Positions 7,616 to 15,196 are shown, counted from the first letter of the stretch. The stretch is DNA of 64,000 bases from an uncultured Alphaproteobacteria bacterium (GCA_934271465.1 CAKQRQ010000002.1:1-64000), one strand, 5' to 3'. Numbers and translations are program-made. Notes: a model not told the origin generated them from the sequence alone.

Positions 7616-9688
7616 TTATTTTAAAAACGCGATAAATTCGTCTTCGCTCAAAAGGGTAATACCGAGTTCTTTGGCCGTTTTTTCCTTTGAGCCGGCGTCT
7701 GTTCCAAGCACAACATAATCGGTGTTTTTGGAAACCGAGCCCGAGACCTTTGCGCCGGCCTCCAGAGCTTTTGCCTTGGCCTCCGCGCGGGTCAGGCGGG
7801 AGAGTGTCCCCGTGAAGACAACCGTCTTGCCCGAGAGCTTGGAATCCTGCCGCGCCGTGTCGACAAAAGGCTCAACCGTCACATATTTCAGCAGCTTGTC
7901 GATAATGGCCAGATTGTGCGCCTCTTGAAAAAACTCGACCATATCCGTGGCCATGGCCGCGCCGATGCCGTCAATGGCGACCAGCTTGCCGGTCTCTTTG
8001 GTTTTCATATCGTTCATAAAGGAGGAAAAATCGCCGTAATGCTTGGCAATCAGCCGCGCGGTTGCCGTGCCGACCTGCCTGATGCCCAGCGCGTAAATAA
8101 AACGGGGCAGGGAGATGACGCGCCTGTCGCGGATGGCCTTAAACAAGTTATCGACCGACTTTTTGCCCCAGCCCTCGCGGGTTTCCAGATGAAGTCCCGA
8201 GGCATGCGAGAACAAATCATCGCCGCTGTTACGCTGCTCTAGCGTAAAAATGTCTGCCGGACTGGTCAAAATGCCCTCGTTATGAAAATCTTCAATAATT
8301 TTATCCCCGAGACCCGAAATATCAAAAGCGTCGCGCGACACAAAATGAATCAGCCGCTCTTTGACCTGTGCCGGACAAGACAACCCGCCTGTGCAGCGGC
8401 GGACAGCCTCGTCTTCTTCGCGGATGGCATGCGCGCCGCAAACGGGGCAGACCGTCGGAAAGACAAATTCGGTTGAGTTCGCCGGACGTTTTTCCAAAAC
8501 AACGCCGACAATTTGCGGAATCACATCGCCGGCGCGTTGGATAATCACGGTGTCGCCGATGCGGATATCTTTGCGCTTGATTTCGTCTTCATTGTGCAGG
8601 GTGGCGTGCGACACCAAAACCCCGCCGACATTAATCGGCTCGACATCGGCCACGGGGGTCAGCGCGCCTGTGCGTCCGACCTGAATCCGAATGTTGTTGA
8701 TAGTGGTCTGGGCTTGTTCGGCCGGAAATTTGTGCGCAATGGCCCAGCGGGGCGTGCGCGTCAAAAAGCCGAGGCGTTCCTGCAGCGCAATGGAATTGAC
8801 CTTATAGACAAGCCCGTCAATATCATAAGGCAGCGAGGCGCGTTTGTCGCTCAAGGCAATGAAGCTTTGCTCAAGCTCTTTGAGCCCGCGGCAAAGCGTG
8901 TTGTTGGGGTTGATGGGAAATCCCCACGCGCGCAAATGGTTGAAAAAGTCGGCCTGCGTGTCCCATTGACGTTCGGAAACCTCGCCCCAGGTATAGGCAA
9001 AAAGGCTGAGCTTGCGGGCGGCGGTAATCTTTGGGTCGAGCTGGCGCAAAGAACCGGCGGCGGCGTTGCGCGGGTTGGCAAAGGGCTTTTTGCACTCGGC
9101 AAGGCAGCGTTCGTTAAGAGCTAAAAAGTCCTCTTTGGCCATATAGACCTCGCCGCGCACTTCCAGCACTTCCGGCACGCCCTCGGGCAGCCTCAAAGGA
9201 AGCTGGCGCAGCGTTTTGAGGTTGGCGGTAATATCTTCGCCGGTGGTGCCGTCGCCGCGGGTGGCGCCGCGCACAAAAACGCCCTTTTCATAACGGGCAG
9301 CAAAGGACAGCCCGTCAATTTTGGGCTCGCTCATAAACTCAATGTCTTCTGCGGTGTTCAAAAAACGTTTGACGCCCATGACAAATTCGGCAACTTCCTC
9401 AATGGAAAAGACATCGCCCAAAGACAGCATCGGGAAAGTATGCGTGACCTTGGCAAAAGCGCTCTGAACGGCCGCGCCGACGCGTTTGGACGGGCTGTCT
9501 TCGCGGACAAGCTCCGGAAACCGCGCCTCAATGGCGGCGTTGCGGTGTTTGAGCCGGTCATAGTCGGCATCGCTCAAATACGGATCGTCGTTTTGATAAT
9601 AAGCCGTGTCGGCTTTGGCAATTTCAGCCGCCAAAAAAGCCAGCTCTTGTGCGGCTTCGTCAAATGTCAGGTCTTGAATATCTTTCAT
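7616..9688 (-). CDS. ligA: NAD-dependent DNA ligase LigA
   Basis: Seals nicks during replication and repair using NAD+. The 690 residues match the family. The adenylation domain holds the active-site lysine in 'SEPKIDGLSFA' (about residue 122). The OB fold is followed by the four-Cys zinc finger ('CPVCGAH' and 'CTGGLSCPAQ'), helix-hairpin-helix repeats with 'IDGIGAAMA', and a C-terminal BRCT domain beginning near 'LSGKTVVFTGTLSRLTR'. The start ATG has gagga 7 bases upstream. Confidence 0.98.
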   Translation of the reverse strand: MKDIQDLTFDEAAQELAFLAAEIAKADTAYYQNDDPYLSDADYDRLKHRNAAIEARFPELVREDSPSKRVGAAVQSAFAKVTHTFPMLSLGDVFSIEEVAEFVMGVKRFLNTAEDIEFMSEPKIDGLSFAARYEKGVFVRGATRGDGTTGEDITANLKTLRQLPLRLPEGVPEVLEVRGEVYMAKEDFLALNERCLAECKKPFANPRNAAAGSLRQLDPKITAARKLSLFAYTWGEVSERQWDTQADFFNHLRAWGFPINPNNTLCRGLKELEQSFIALSDKRASLPYDIDGLVYKVNSIALQERLGFLTRTPRWAIAHKFPAEQAQTTINNIRIQVGRTGALTPVADVEPINVGGVLVSHATLHNEDEIKRKDIRIGDTVIIQRAGDVIPQIVGVVLEKRPANSTEFVFPTVCPVCGAHAIREEDEAVRRCTGGLSCPAQVKERLIHFVSRDAFDISGLGDKIIEDFHNEGILTSPADIFTLEQRNSGDDLFSHASGLHLETREGWGKKSVDNLFKAIRDRRVISLPRFIYALGIRQVGTATARLIAKHYGDFSSFMNDMKTKETGKLVAIDGIGAAMATDMVEFFQEAHNLAIIDKLLKYVTVEPFVDTARQDSKLSGKTVVFTGTLSRLTRAEAKAKALEAGAKVSGSVSKNTDYVVLGTDAGSKEKTAKELGITLLSEDEFIAFLK

Positions 9689-9795
9689 GGGTGTATCCTC
9701 TTTTGAGCCAATATAGCCTTTCTCAAGCTAAAATCCACCAAAATCCTCAAGTTATTCTATGGAATCAATAGAAGGGCGGACCTCAAAAAATCCTC

Positions 9796-9824
9796 TTGCG
9801 GGCAGGGCGAAAATGTGGTATGAC
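9796..9824 (+). promoter_or_regulatory. Predicted promoter for the lipoprotein gene at 9858
   Basis: TTGCGG, a 17-base spacer and TATGAC lie 34 bases before the start codon. The hexamers resemble those of the G-tract promoters at 14509 and 60619, which also use TTGCGG and gtggTAT. Confidence 0.5.
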
Positions 9825-9857
9825 ACAATAATTCCAACTTATTAAAAATATATAATT

Positions 9858-10463
9858 ATGAAAAAAATTCTTTTAATTTTGATGAGCGCGCTCGCATTAG
9901 GGATTAGTGCCGGCTGCGACAAAGAAAATCCTTCGGGAGACAAAGACAACCCTTCCGGCGGCAAAGACAACACGGTTCGGATTGAACGGCTGTATCAGGC
10001 TGTCATGCGGCGGATTCTGCCCTATCCTTACAGCATTTATGTGATGCGTATGGCCGACGGCAAAGATGTTTACCTCTTTCGCTACAAATATAATCAGGAT
10101 CTGCACGAGGGCGACAAAATCGCATACAAAACGGCAGACGGTTATGGCGAAGTGGTGGCTATCGGCGGCGTCAAGTTTGATGAAAACGGGGCTGACGGAT
10201 CGCAAAATCCTGATATTCCGCTGGGAGAATATTGGGTGGCCTCGGATCCGATAGAAGCGACGGTTAAAGACATTTTTTATATCAATGTCAAATACTCGCT
10301 TCTGCCGACGCCTCAAAAAACCGCCTTCATTGAGACAACAGACGGCAATCTTGTCTATGTCAAGACGTCCAAATTGTCGGTTAATATCAACAAGGGCGAC
10401 CGGATTGTCTACAACGTCTACACGCTTGTGCCGAACGAGGTTTTGGCGATAAAAAAGCTGTGA
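9858..10463 (+). CDS. Predicted lipoprotein, 201 residues
   Basis: The N-terminus 'MKKILLILMSALALGISAGC' is a lipoprotein signal peptide with the modified Cys at residue 20. A short hydrophilic repeat (PSGDKDN / PSGGKDN) follows, then a beta-rich domain of about 160 residues with two similar halves ('FRYKYNQDLHEGDKIAYKT' and 'KTSKLSVNINKGDRIVYN'). That suggests an internal duplication. No family is recognised. No clear Shine-Dalgarno is present. A terminator follows immediately. Confidence 0.75.
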   Translation: MKKILLILMSALALGISAGCDKENPSGDKDNPSGGKDNTVRIERLYQAVMRRILPYPYSIYVMRMADGKDVYLFRYKYNQDLHEGDKIAYKTADGYGEVVAIGGVKFDENGADGSQNPDIPLGEYWVASDPIEATVKDIFYINVKYSLLPTPQKTAFIETTDGNLVYVKTSKLSVNINKGDRIVYNVYTLVPNEVLAIKKL

Positions 10464-10480
10464 AACATCAAAGAATTTTA

Positions 10481-10510
10481 AAGCTCAAGAAAAAACTTGA
10501 GCTTTTTTTG
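10481..10510 (+). terminator. Terminator after the lipoprotein gene
   Basis: Stem aagctcaag / cttgagctt with a short A-rich loop and a run of seven T. Confidence 0.9.
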
Positions 10511-10608
10511 TTGCGTAAAAATGACTAAAATTTAGTAAAATCAATATGTTAATGAATGGTAATATTTTACCGTTAAATAGTTTATTGAAAAACAATGAAA
10601 TTTTTTTG

Positions 10609-10636
10609 TTGACAAGTGTTTTTATTTATGTATAGT
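10609..10636 (+). promoter_or_regulatory. Promoter of rplM-rpsI
   Basis: TTGACA, a 16-base spacer and TATAGT, 40 bases before the rplM start codon. Both hexamers are close to consensus, as expected for a ribosomal-protein operon. Confidence 0.85.
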
Positions 10637-10675
10637 AACCGCGAAGTTAAATTTCTAACTAAAGAGAGAAAATAA

Positions 10676-11140
10676 ATGAACACCTATGCTACAAAACCCT
10701 CGGATATCGAGAGAAAATGGTATGTTGTTGATGCGGAAGGCGTTGTTTTGGGTCGTATGGCGGCTCAGATTGCCTTGATTCTCCGCGGCAAACACAAACC
10801 CAACTATTCCCCCAACATTGACTGCGGCGACTATGTTGTTGTTGTTAATGCTGACAAAGTTAAATTGACCGGAAACAAAGTAACGGCCAAAAAGTATTTC
10901 AAACACACAGGCTGGATTGGCGGCATCAAAGAAACGACGGCTGAAAAAGTTTTGAACGGTCGTTTTCCTGAGAGAGTTATTATCAAAGCTGTTGAGCGTA
11001 TGATTTCGCGCAACCCGATGGGGCGTCAGCAGATGACAAAACTGAGAGTTTATGCCGGTGCTGAGCATCCGCATACAGGTCAAAACCCGATTGTTTTGGA
11101 TTTGGCCTCCAAAAACGTTAAGAATAAAAGGAGCAGATAA
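10676..11140 (+). CDS. rplM: 50S ribosomal protein L13
   Basis: Early-assembling large-subunit protein. It has 154 residues, with 'KWYVVDAEGVVLGRMAAQIA' at the N-terminus and 'VIIKAVERMISRNPMGRQ' in the centre, both family hallmarks. The start has agagagaaaata upstream. rpsI starts 2 bases after the stop codon, the usual operon pair. Confidence 0.98.
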   Translation: MNTYATKPSDIERKWYVVDAEGVVLGRMAAQIALILRGKHKPNYSPNIDCGDYVVVVNADKVKLTGNKVTAKKYFKHTGWIGGIKETTAEKVLNGRFPERVIIKAVERMISRNPMGRQQMTKLRVYAGAEHPHTGQNPIVLDLASKNVKNKRSR

Positions 11141-11142
11141 TT

Positions 11143-11622
11143 ATGGCTGAAAAAATCGAATCTTTGCAGGATATTAAAAAGGCAGCCAAAGTTGAAACTG
11201 CCGAGACTGTTGTTCGCAAGGCCAAAAAAGACAAACAGGGTCGTGCGTATGCCACAGGTAAGAGAAAAGATGCGGTTGCCCGCGTTTGGATTAAGGCCGG
11301 TAAAGGCAATGTCACAATCAATGACAAATCTATTGATCAGTATTTTGCCCGTCCGGTTTTGAAAATGATTATCAACCAGCCCTTTGAAGTTGCAAACCGC
11401 GTTAATGAATTTGACGTTGTCTGCACGGTTAAAGGCGGCGGTTTGTCCGGTCAGGCCGGTGCAATTAAGCACGGTATTTCCAAGGCCTTGAACGAATACG
11501 AGCCGGAATTGCGCGATTGCCTTAAAAAGGCCGGCTTCCTGACTCGTGATGACAGAACAGTTGAGCGTAAGAAATACGGCCGCGCAAAGGCTCGTCGTTC
11601 TTACCAGTTCTCGAAACGTTAA
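11143..11622 (+). CDS. rpsI: 30S ribosomal protein S9
   Basis: S9 reaches the P-site tRNA with its basic C-terminal tail, here 'KKYGRAKARRSYQFSKR', ending in the conserved SKR. It has 159 residues: an N-terminal extension of about 35 residues, then 'GRAYATGKRKDAVARVWIK'. It is co-transcribed with rplM. A GC-rich hairpin without a clear T run follows at 11653-11679. Confidence 0.98.
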   Translation: MAEKIESLQDIKKAAKVETAETVVRKAKKDKQGRAYATGKRKDAVARVWIKAGKGNVTINDKSIDQYFARPVLKMIINQPFEVANRVNEFDVVCTVKGGGLSGQAGAIKHGISKALNEYEPELRDCLKKAGFLTRDDRTVERKKYGRAKARRSYQFSKR

Positions 11623-11734
11623 TCGACGTTACAAAAATATCGTTATTTTTGGATGGGCTGCGGTTTTCCGCGGCCCATTAGATTCTGAACAAAGAGTGTT
11701 TGGATTTTTTTTGTATTCTTTTTTGGGGAAATGA

Positions 11735-11769
11735 TTCATTATATTTTAAATGAACTCCATTATTATGGA
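11735..11769 (+). promoter_or_regulatory. Two adjacent inverted repeats upstream of the RhuM-like gene
   Basis: TTCATT-N8-AATGAA at 11735-11754 and TCCAT-TATT-ATGGA at 11756-11769 lie 33 bases before the start of a protein with a helix-turn-helix-like N-terminus. They could be operator sites. No direct evidence. Confidence 0.35.
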
Positions 11770-11801
11770 CTAAAATAAAATATAACTTTAGGAGTTTGTT
11801 G

Positions 11802-12794
11802 ATGGCTGATGAGCAGGGTGAGATTATTATTTACCAGACTAATGATGGCAAAAATAAAATTGATGTGAAGTTAGAGGGGGAGACTGTCTGGTTGACGCAA
11901 GCTCAGTTGGTTGAACTTTATCAGTCAAGCAAATCAAATGTCAGTGAGCATATTAAGCATATTTTTGAGGAGAAAGAACTAGAAGAGCCTTCAGTTGTTC
12001 GGAAATTCCGAACAACTGCCGGTGATGGAAAACAGTATGAAGTTGCCCATTATAATCTGGATATGATTATTTCCTTGGGGTATCGTATTAAATCGTCTAT
12101 TGCGACACAGTTTCGTATTTGGGCGACTGAGCGTTTAAAAGAATACATCATCAAAGGCTTTACGATGGATGATGAACGGTTAAAACAGAATGGCGGCGGC
12201 AATTATTGGAAAGAACTGCTTGACCGTATTAGAGATATTCGTTCTTCTGAAAAAGTTTTATACCGTCAGGTCTTAGATTTATATGCCACTAGCAGAGATT
12301 ATGATGTCAAAGCTCCTGAAACTATTGAATTTTTCAAAGTTGTTCAAAATAAATTGCATTATGCCGCTCACGGGCACACTGCATCGGAAGTCATTTATGA
12401 ACGAGTCGATTCTGATAAACCCTTTATGGGGCTGACAACCTTTTCAGGTGATTTACCAACAAAATCCGAGGCTAAAATTGCCAAAAACTATTTAACACCT
12501 GAAGAACTGAAAGTTTTAAATAATTTGGTATCTGGGTATTTTGATTTTGCAGAAATCTATGCCACTCGCCACGAATATCTTTATATGAAAGATTATTTGA
12601 AACAATTGGATAATATTTTATCAGCCACAGGAGAAAAAGTTTTGCAGAATGCTGGAAGAATTAAACACAGTGATGCAATGAAGAAGGTTGATGCTGAATA
12701 TAAGAAATATCAGCAAAAAACAATTACTCCTATTGAAGCGGCTTATTTAGAAAGTTTGAAAATAATAGAGAAGGATTTGTCAAAGAAGAAATAG
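11802..12794 (+). CDS. rhuM: RhuM family protein
   Basis: Member of the virulence protein RhuM family, first seen on Salmonella pathogenicity island 3; molecular function unknown. The N-terminal third carries a winged-helix-like segment 'WLTQAQLVELYQSSKSNVSEH' followed by 'YEVAHYNLDMIISLGYRI', typical of RhuM. The central and C-terminal parts hold 'YATSRDYDVKAPET' and a Fic-like helical region with 'NKLHYAAHGHTASEVI'. The ATG at 11802 is chosen over the TTG two codons upstream because taggag lies 7 bases before it. The family is typical of genomic islands and here it opens the first accessory cluster. Confidence 0.9.
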   Translation: MADEQGEIIIYQTNDGKNKIDVKLEGETVWLTQAQLVELYQSSKSNVSEHIKHIFEEKELEEPSVVRKFRTTAGDGKQYEVAHYNLDMIISLGYRIKSSIATQFRIWATERLKEYIIKGFTMDDERLKQNGGGNYWKELLDRIRDIRSSEKVLYRQVLDLYATSRDYDVKAPETIEFFKVVQNKLHYAAHGHTASEVIYERVDSDKPFMGLTTFSGDLPTKSEAKIAKNYLTPEELKVLNNLVSGYFDFAEIYATRHEYLYMKDYLKQLDNILSATGEKVLQNAGRIKHSDAMKKVDAEYKKYQQKTITPIEAAYLESLKIIEKDLSKKK

Positions 12795-12795
12795 C

Positions 12796-12924
12796 TATCC
12801 GTCGGGCAGGTGTATAAAAACGAGCATAGTGAGAAAGTGGGTCGATAAAGAGTCGTTTCTCGCTATTTTTTTATAACAAACAGGAGCTTTCGGGCTCCTT
12901 TTTTTGTGTCGAAAGGAAAAAATA
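12796..12924 (+). promoter_or_regulatory. Leader of the lysozyme-domain gene: -10 element and two terminator-like hairpins, no -35
   Basis: From 12796 the sequence matches the leader of the gene at 57409: tatccgtcggg, a TATAAA at 12813-12818, then hairpin 1 (tagtgagaaa / tttctcgcta, 12827-12865, with seven T) and hairpin 2 (aggagc / gctcct, 12882-12899, with seven T). A Shine-Dalgarno aaagga follows. The position of the -35 box is occupied by the end of rhuM (aatagc), unlike the TTGACA at 57276. Hairpin 1 can also serve as the rhuM terminator. Confidence 0.7.
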
Positions 12925-13896
12925 ATGGACTTTTTCGGAAAATATAAATCTCCGTTTGGGTATTATAACAACGCCAATCAGATAGACAGCTATGGCGTGA
13001 ATCACAGCGGGTTTACAACGCGCGATGAACTTGAATATCAATTCGCCCGCCAACAACGCGAAAATGAATTGATGAATCAATACAAATCTCAAGGTATGAC
13101 GGAAAACTTTCCGCAATATGACGTCAACTTTTGGGGTAATTCAGCCAATAATTACGGCTTTGGCTTGTCCAATATTGCCGGAAATATTGGGAATATGAAG
13201 CACCCCTTAAACCAAGGTGTTCAATATGCTCAAAATACGTTGTTTGACGGCGCAAATAATGTGAATCAAAAATTAAACACAAATCCAAACTTAAATCCAA
13301 ATTCTATTTCTGATGAGGAGTTATATAAGAAAATGTGGACAAATATTAAAGAATATGAAAAAGTGATTGATTATCCGTATTTGGATACCAAAGGTTACAT
13401 AACAGTTGGCGGCGGGGCTAATGTGGATAATTTAAGTGATTTTATGAATGTTAATTTTATGGTAAATGAATGTTCGGCTACGGAAGCGCAAAAGTTAGCG
13501 GCATATAACAGATTACGTGAGTTGAGTAACCAAAAAGATCTTAATGGAGCGTATTTGCATAAAAATAAGCTTGCAGATTTTTTTGAAGATCAAACAAATT
13601 TGAGATTATCTGATCAAGATGCGTATAATATTGCATACAAACATATGAAAAATGATTTAGCTTATCTTCGCAGCCAATTTGCTGATTTTGATTCTTTGCC
13701 AAATCCGTTAAAAGAAGTTTTGTTGGATATACAATATAATGTTATAGGTGGATTGACTCAGAGAAAGTGGCCTAATTTATATGATGCCATTGCGAGACGC
13801 GATGTTGATGGTATAGCAAGAAACGTCAACCGCAGAGATGTCGGACAAGGCAGGAATGACTGGGCTGAAAGGATGGTGCGTTCAATCAGATTCTGA
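12925..13896 (+). CDS. Lysozyme-domain protein with conserved head (GH24, T4-type); candidate peptidoglycan-cleaving toxin, copy A
   Basis: 323 residues in three parts. Residues 1-88 are the head shared with the genes at 57409 and 59163 (starts MDFFGKYKSPFGYYNNANQ, contains 'FTTRDELEYQFARQQREN'). Residues about 89-135 are an Asn-rich linker. Residues about 136-323 are a T4-lysozyme-type glycoside hydrolase 24 domain with the complete catalytic pattern E145-x8-D154-x5-T160 and a later 'LLDIQYNVIGGLTQRKWPNL' matching the conserved helix of phage lysozymes. There is no signal peptide, so export would need a dedicated route or lysis. The ATG at 12925 follows aaagga; the upstream frame is not shared by the paralogues. 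The 3' end overlaps the convergent lipoprotein gene by 15 bases. A phage-like endolysin is the alternative reading, but no phage genes surround it. Confidence 0.85.
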   Translation: MDFFGKYKSPFGYYNNANQIDSYGVNHSGFTTRDELEYQFARQQRENELMNQYKSQGMTENFPQYDVNFWGNSANNYGFGLSNIAGNIGNMKHPLNQGVQYAQNTLFDGANNVNQKLNTNPNLNPNSISDEELYKKMWTNIKEYEKVIDYPYLDTKGYITVGGGANVDNLSDFMNVNFMVNECSATEAQKLAAYNRLRELSNQKDLNGAYLHKNKLADFFEDQTNLRLSDQDAYNIAYKHMKNDLAYLRSQFADFDSLPNPLKEVLLDIQYNVIGGLTQRKWPNLYDAIARRDVDGIARNVNRRDVGQGRNDWAERMVRSIRF

Positions 13897-14325
13897 TTCT
13901 ATGTATCCCGGTGGAGTCACACAGTATTTAGCCGCAAATATTTCATCTTTTGGAAATTCTTCCTGATTTTTATAAATATATTCTACAATACGTAGACAGT
14001 TCGGAACAAGTTCGAGAACTTTTGTGGTAATATAGGTAAAATACCTGTTGTATGGAGATCCATCGAACCATTCGCCGGTACATTTTAAGGTGATGCGATC
14101 TTGTTCGTTTTCAATAAGGTCGCATTTACCGATATAATCTATTTTATCTTTATTAAATAATTCACTTAATTTAATAGATGTCGGAGTTAAATAGACATAG
14201 CCTACCGTTTTGCTTAAAGGCCTTAATGTCTGATAAAAAATGGGATTTTTGAATTCTGTATCATAGTGGGGTGTCAAATGACAGGCTGTTAAAAAAAAGA
14301 CTAAACTTACAAAGGATTTTTTCAT
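13882..14325 (-). CDS. Predicted outer-membrane or periplasmic lipoprotein, candidate immunity protein to the GH24 protein (copy 1)
   Basis: 147 residues with a short lipoprotein signal peptide, 'MKKSFVSLVFFLTAC', with Cys15 as the lipid site. Four further Cys lie in the mature part, two of them in 'GKCDLIENEQDRITLKCTG'. A paralogue at 59453 is nearly identical in its first half and diverged in its last 50 residues. The gene is convergent with, and overlaps, the lysozyme-domain gene, and its start has gggagg 6 bases upstream. A lipoprotein paired with a muramidase suggests a periplasmic lysozyme inhibitor. That role is inference, and I see no match to MliC or PliC motifs. Confidence 0.8.
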   Translation of the reverse strand: MKKSFVSLVFFLTACHLTPHYDTEFKNPIFYQTLRPLSKTVGYVYLTPTSIKLSELFNKDKIDYIGKCDLIENEQDRITLKCTGEWFDGSPYNRYFTYITTKVLELVPNCLRIVEYIYKNQEEFPKDEIFAAKYCVTPPGYIESESD

Positions 14326-14393
14326 AACAACCTCCCATAATAAAATATGGAAAATATTATATTTTCTAAAGTGTTAATAATTTTATAACAAAC

Positions 14394-14418
14394 AGGAGCT
14401 TTCGGGCTCCTTTTTTTT
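14394..14418 (+). terminator. Dispersed aggagc/gctcct terminator hairpin
   Basis: aggagc-tttcgg-gctcct followed by eight T, preceded by ataacaaac. It is the same element found in the leaders at 12882, 57367 and 59121 and at 59962. No plus-strand gene ends just upstream of it, so it may insulate the downstream G-tract promoter. Confidence 0.75.
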
Positions 14419-14508
14419 AATCTTTAAAGTCAATGCAAAAATGCGAGGAAATTGCTAAAAATGTGGAATTTTATTGTAACATATTGAAAATACTTGATAA
14501 AATAACAC

Positions 14509-14538
14509 TTGCGGGGGGGGGTAAAAGTGTGGTATACT
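14509..14538 (+). promoter_or_regulatory. Promoter with a nine-G tract in its spacer (copy 1)
   Basis: TTGCGG at 14509-14514 and TATACT at 14533-14538 are separated by 18 bases, and a run of nine G (14513-14521) overlaps the end of the -35 box and fills the first part of the spacer. Loss of one G would give the optimal 17-base spacing. An inverted repeat acactt / aagtgt brackets the tract. The second copy at 60619 has the same layout and the same nine G. Confidence 0.7.
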
Positions 14539-14544
14539 CAAGGT

Positions 14545-14734
14545 ATATAAAGAATTATTTTGTTTTATTTTTGTGGTATTTTCATAGTCGTATTTCGGAT
14601 TTTGTTTTTCCGTTTATGAGTATTAAGATATTTCAGATAGAACATCATGATTTGAAAATTTTTAATATTAATAAATAACAGAGGCAATCGGATATGTTAA
14701 GGACATCGCCTCTTAAAACAAACCGAAATATATT
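14545..14734 (+). promoter_or_regulatory. Conserved non-coding leader of the lipoprotein gene (copy 1)
   Basis: About 190 bases from the likely start point to the ATG are highly similar to 60655-60850, including tcggattttgtttttccgtt, tttcagatagaacatcatga and a hairpin with arms gaggc / gcctc just before the gene. An ORF running through here (14433-14678) is broken by indels in the second copy, so conservation is not at protein level. Confidence 0.6.
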
Positions 14735-15142
14735 ATGAAAAAATTTTTCTTTCTGATGGTGGCGCTGGTTGTTGTCCTCACGTCTTGTCAGGAGCAGGAA
14801 TATAAACTGTTCTTTGACAATGGCACAATAACTCTAAGGGCAGGTTCAGACTTGTCTCAAAACAAAATCGAGGCCATCCAAAAAGAGATTGAGGATGTCA
14901 TTGCAAACAAGGCAATGACTGAGGCAATGACTACAAAGGAACTCAAAAAATCGCTAAATACGATAATACGAAAAAATGCAGAGACAAATATTTTTTCGTA
15001 TACTGTGGATTATGGCACAGGAAAAACCAAAATCCGAATGAGTGTTGAGGAGCCGATAAGAGGAAGAGATGTGTGGTGTATTGCAGCCATCTGTCTCTTA
15101 GTTCTTTCGTGTATCTTTATACCGAAAGTTCGAATAGAATAA
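14735..15142 (+). CDS. Predicted lipoprotein with C-terminal membrane helix (copy 1 of a head-conserved family)
   Basis: 135 residues. The signal peptide 'MKKFFFLMVALVVVLTSC' has its lipid-site Cys at 18. A soluble Lys/Glu-rich middle of about 90 residues follows, and the protein ends in a hydrophobic helix 'VWCIAAICLLVLSCIFI' with a short basic tail. It would be held by both a lipid and a helix. The paralogue at 60851 shares the signal peptide and overall plan but little of the middle. It is expressed from the G9 promoter. Function unknown; a terminator follows directly. Confidence 0.75.
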   Translation: MKKFFFLMVALVVVLTSCQEQEYKLFFDNGTITLRAGSDLSQNKIEAIQKEIEDVIANKAMTEAMTTKELKKSLNTIIRKNAETNIFSYTVDYGTGKTKIRMSVEEPIRGRDVWCIAAICLLVLSCIFIPKVRIE

Positions 15143-15178
15143 CAGGTTGTGCATTTTTTGCCCAACCTGTTATTTTTT
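15141..15178 (+). terminator. Terminator after the lipoprotein gene
   Basis: aacaggttg / caacctgtt stem with an internal T-rich loop, then tattttttg. It overlaps the stop codon of the gene ending at 15142. Confidence 0.8.
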
Positions 15179-15196
15179 GAAAAATTTTCGATGTAA

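Noticed and set aside
8513..9124. 203-codon plus-strand ORF opposite ligA
   Set aside because: Shadow of ligA; no start context or domain.
11653..11679. Terminator after rpsI
   Set aside because: A GC-rich hairpin is present but without a T run, so it was not called as an intrinsic terminator.
14433..14678. 81-codon ORF through the G9 tract
   Set aside because: The equivalent region at 60590-60790 has indels that break the frame although the DNA is conserved, so selection is not on this protein. It also spans the promoter.
14694..14738. 14-codon leader ORF overlapping the lipoprotein ATG (ATGA)
   Set aside because: In the second copy an extra A makes it stop after seven codons, so translational coupling is not conserved.
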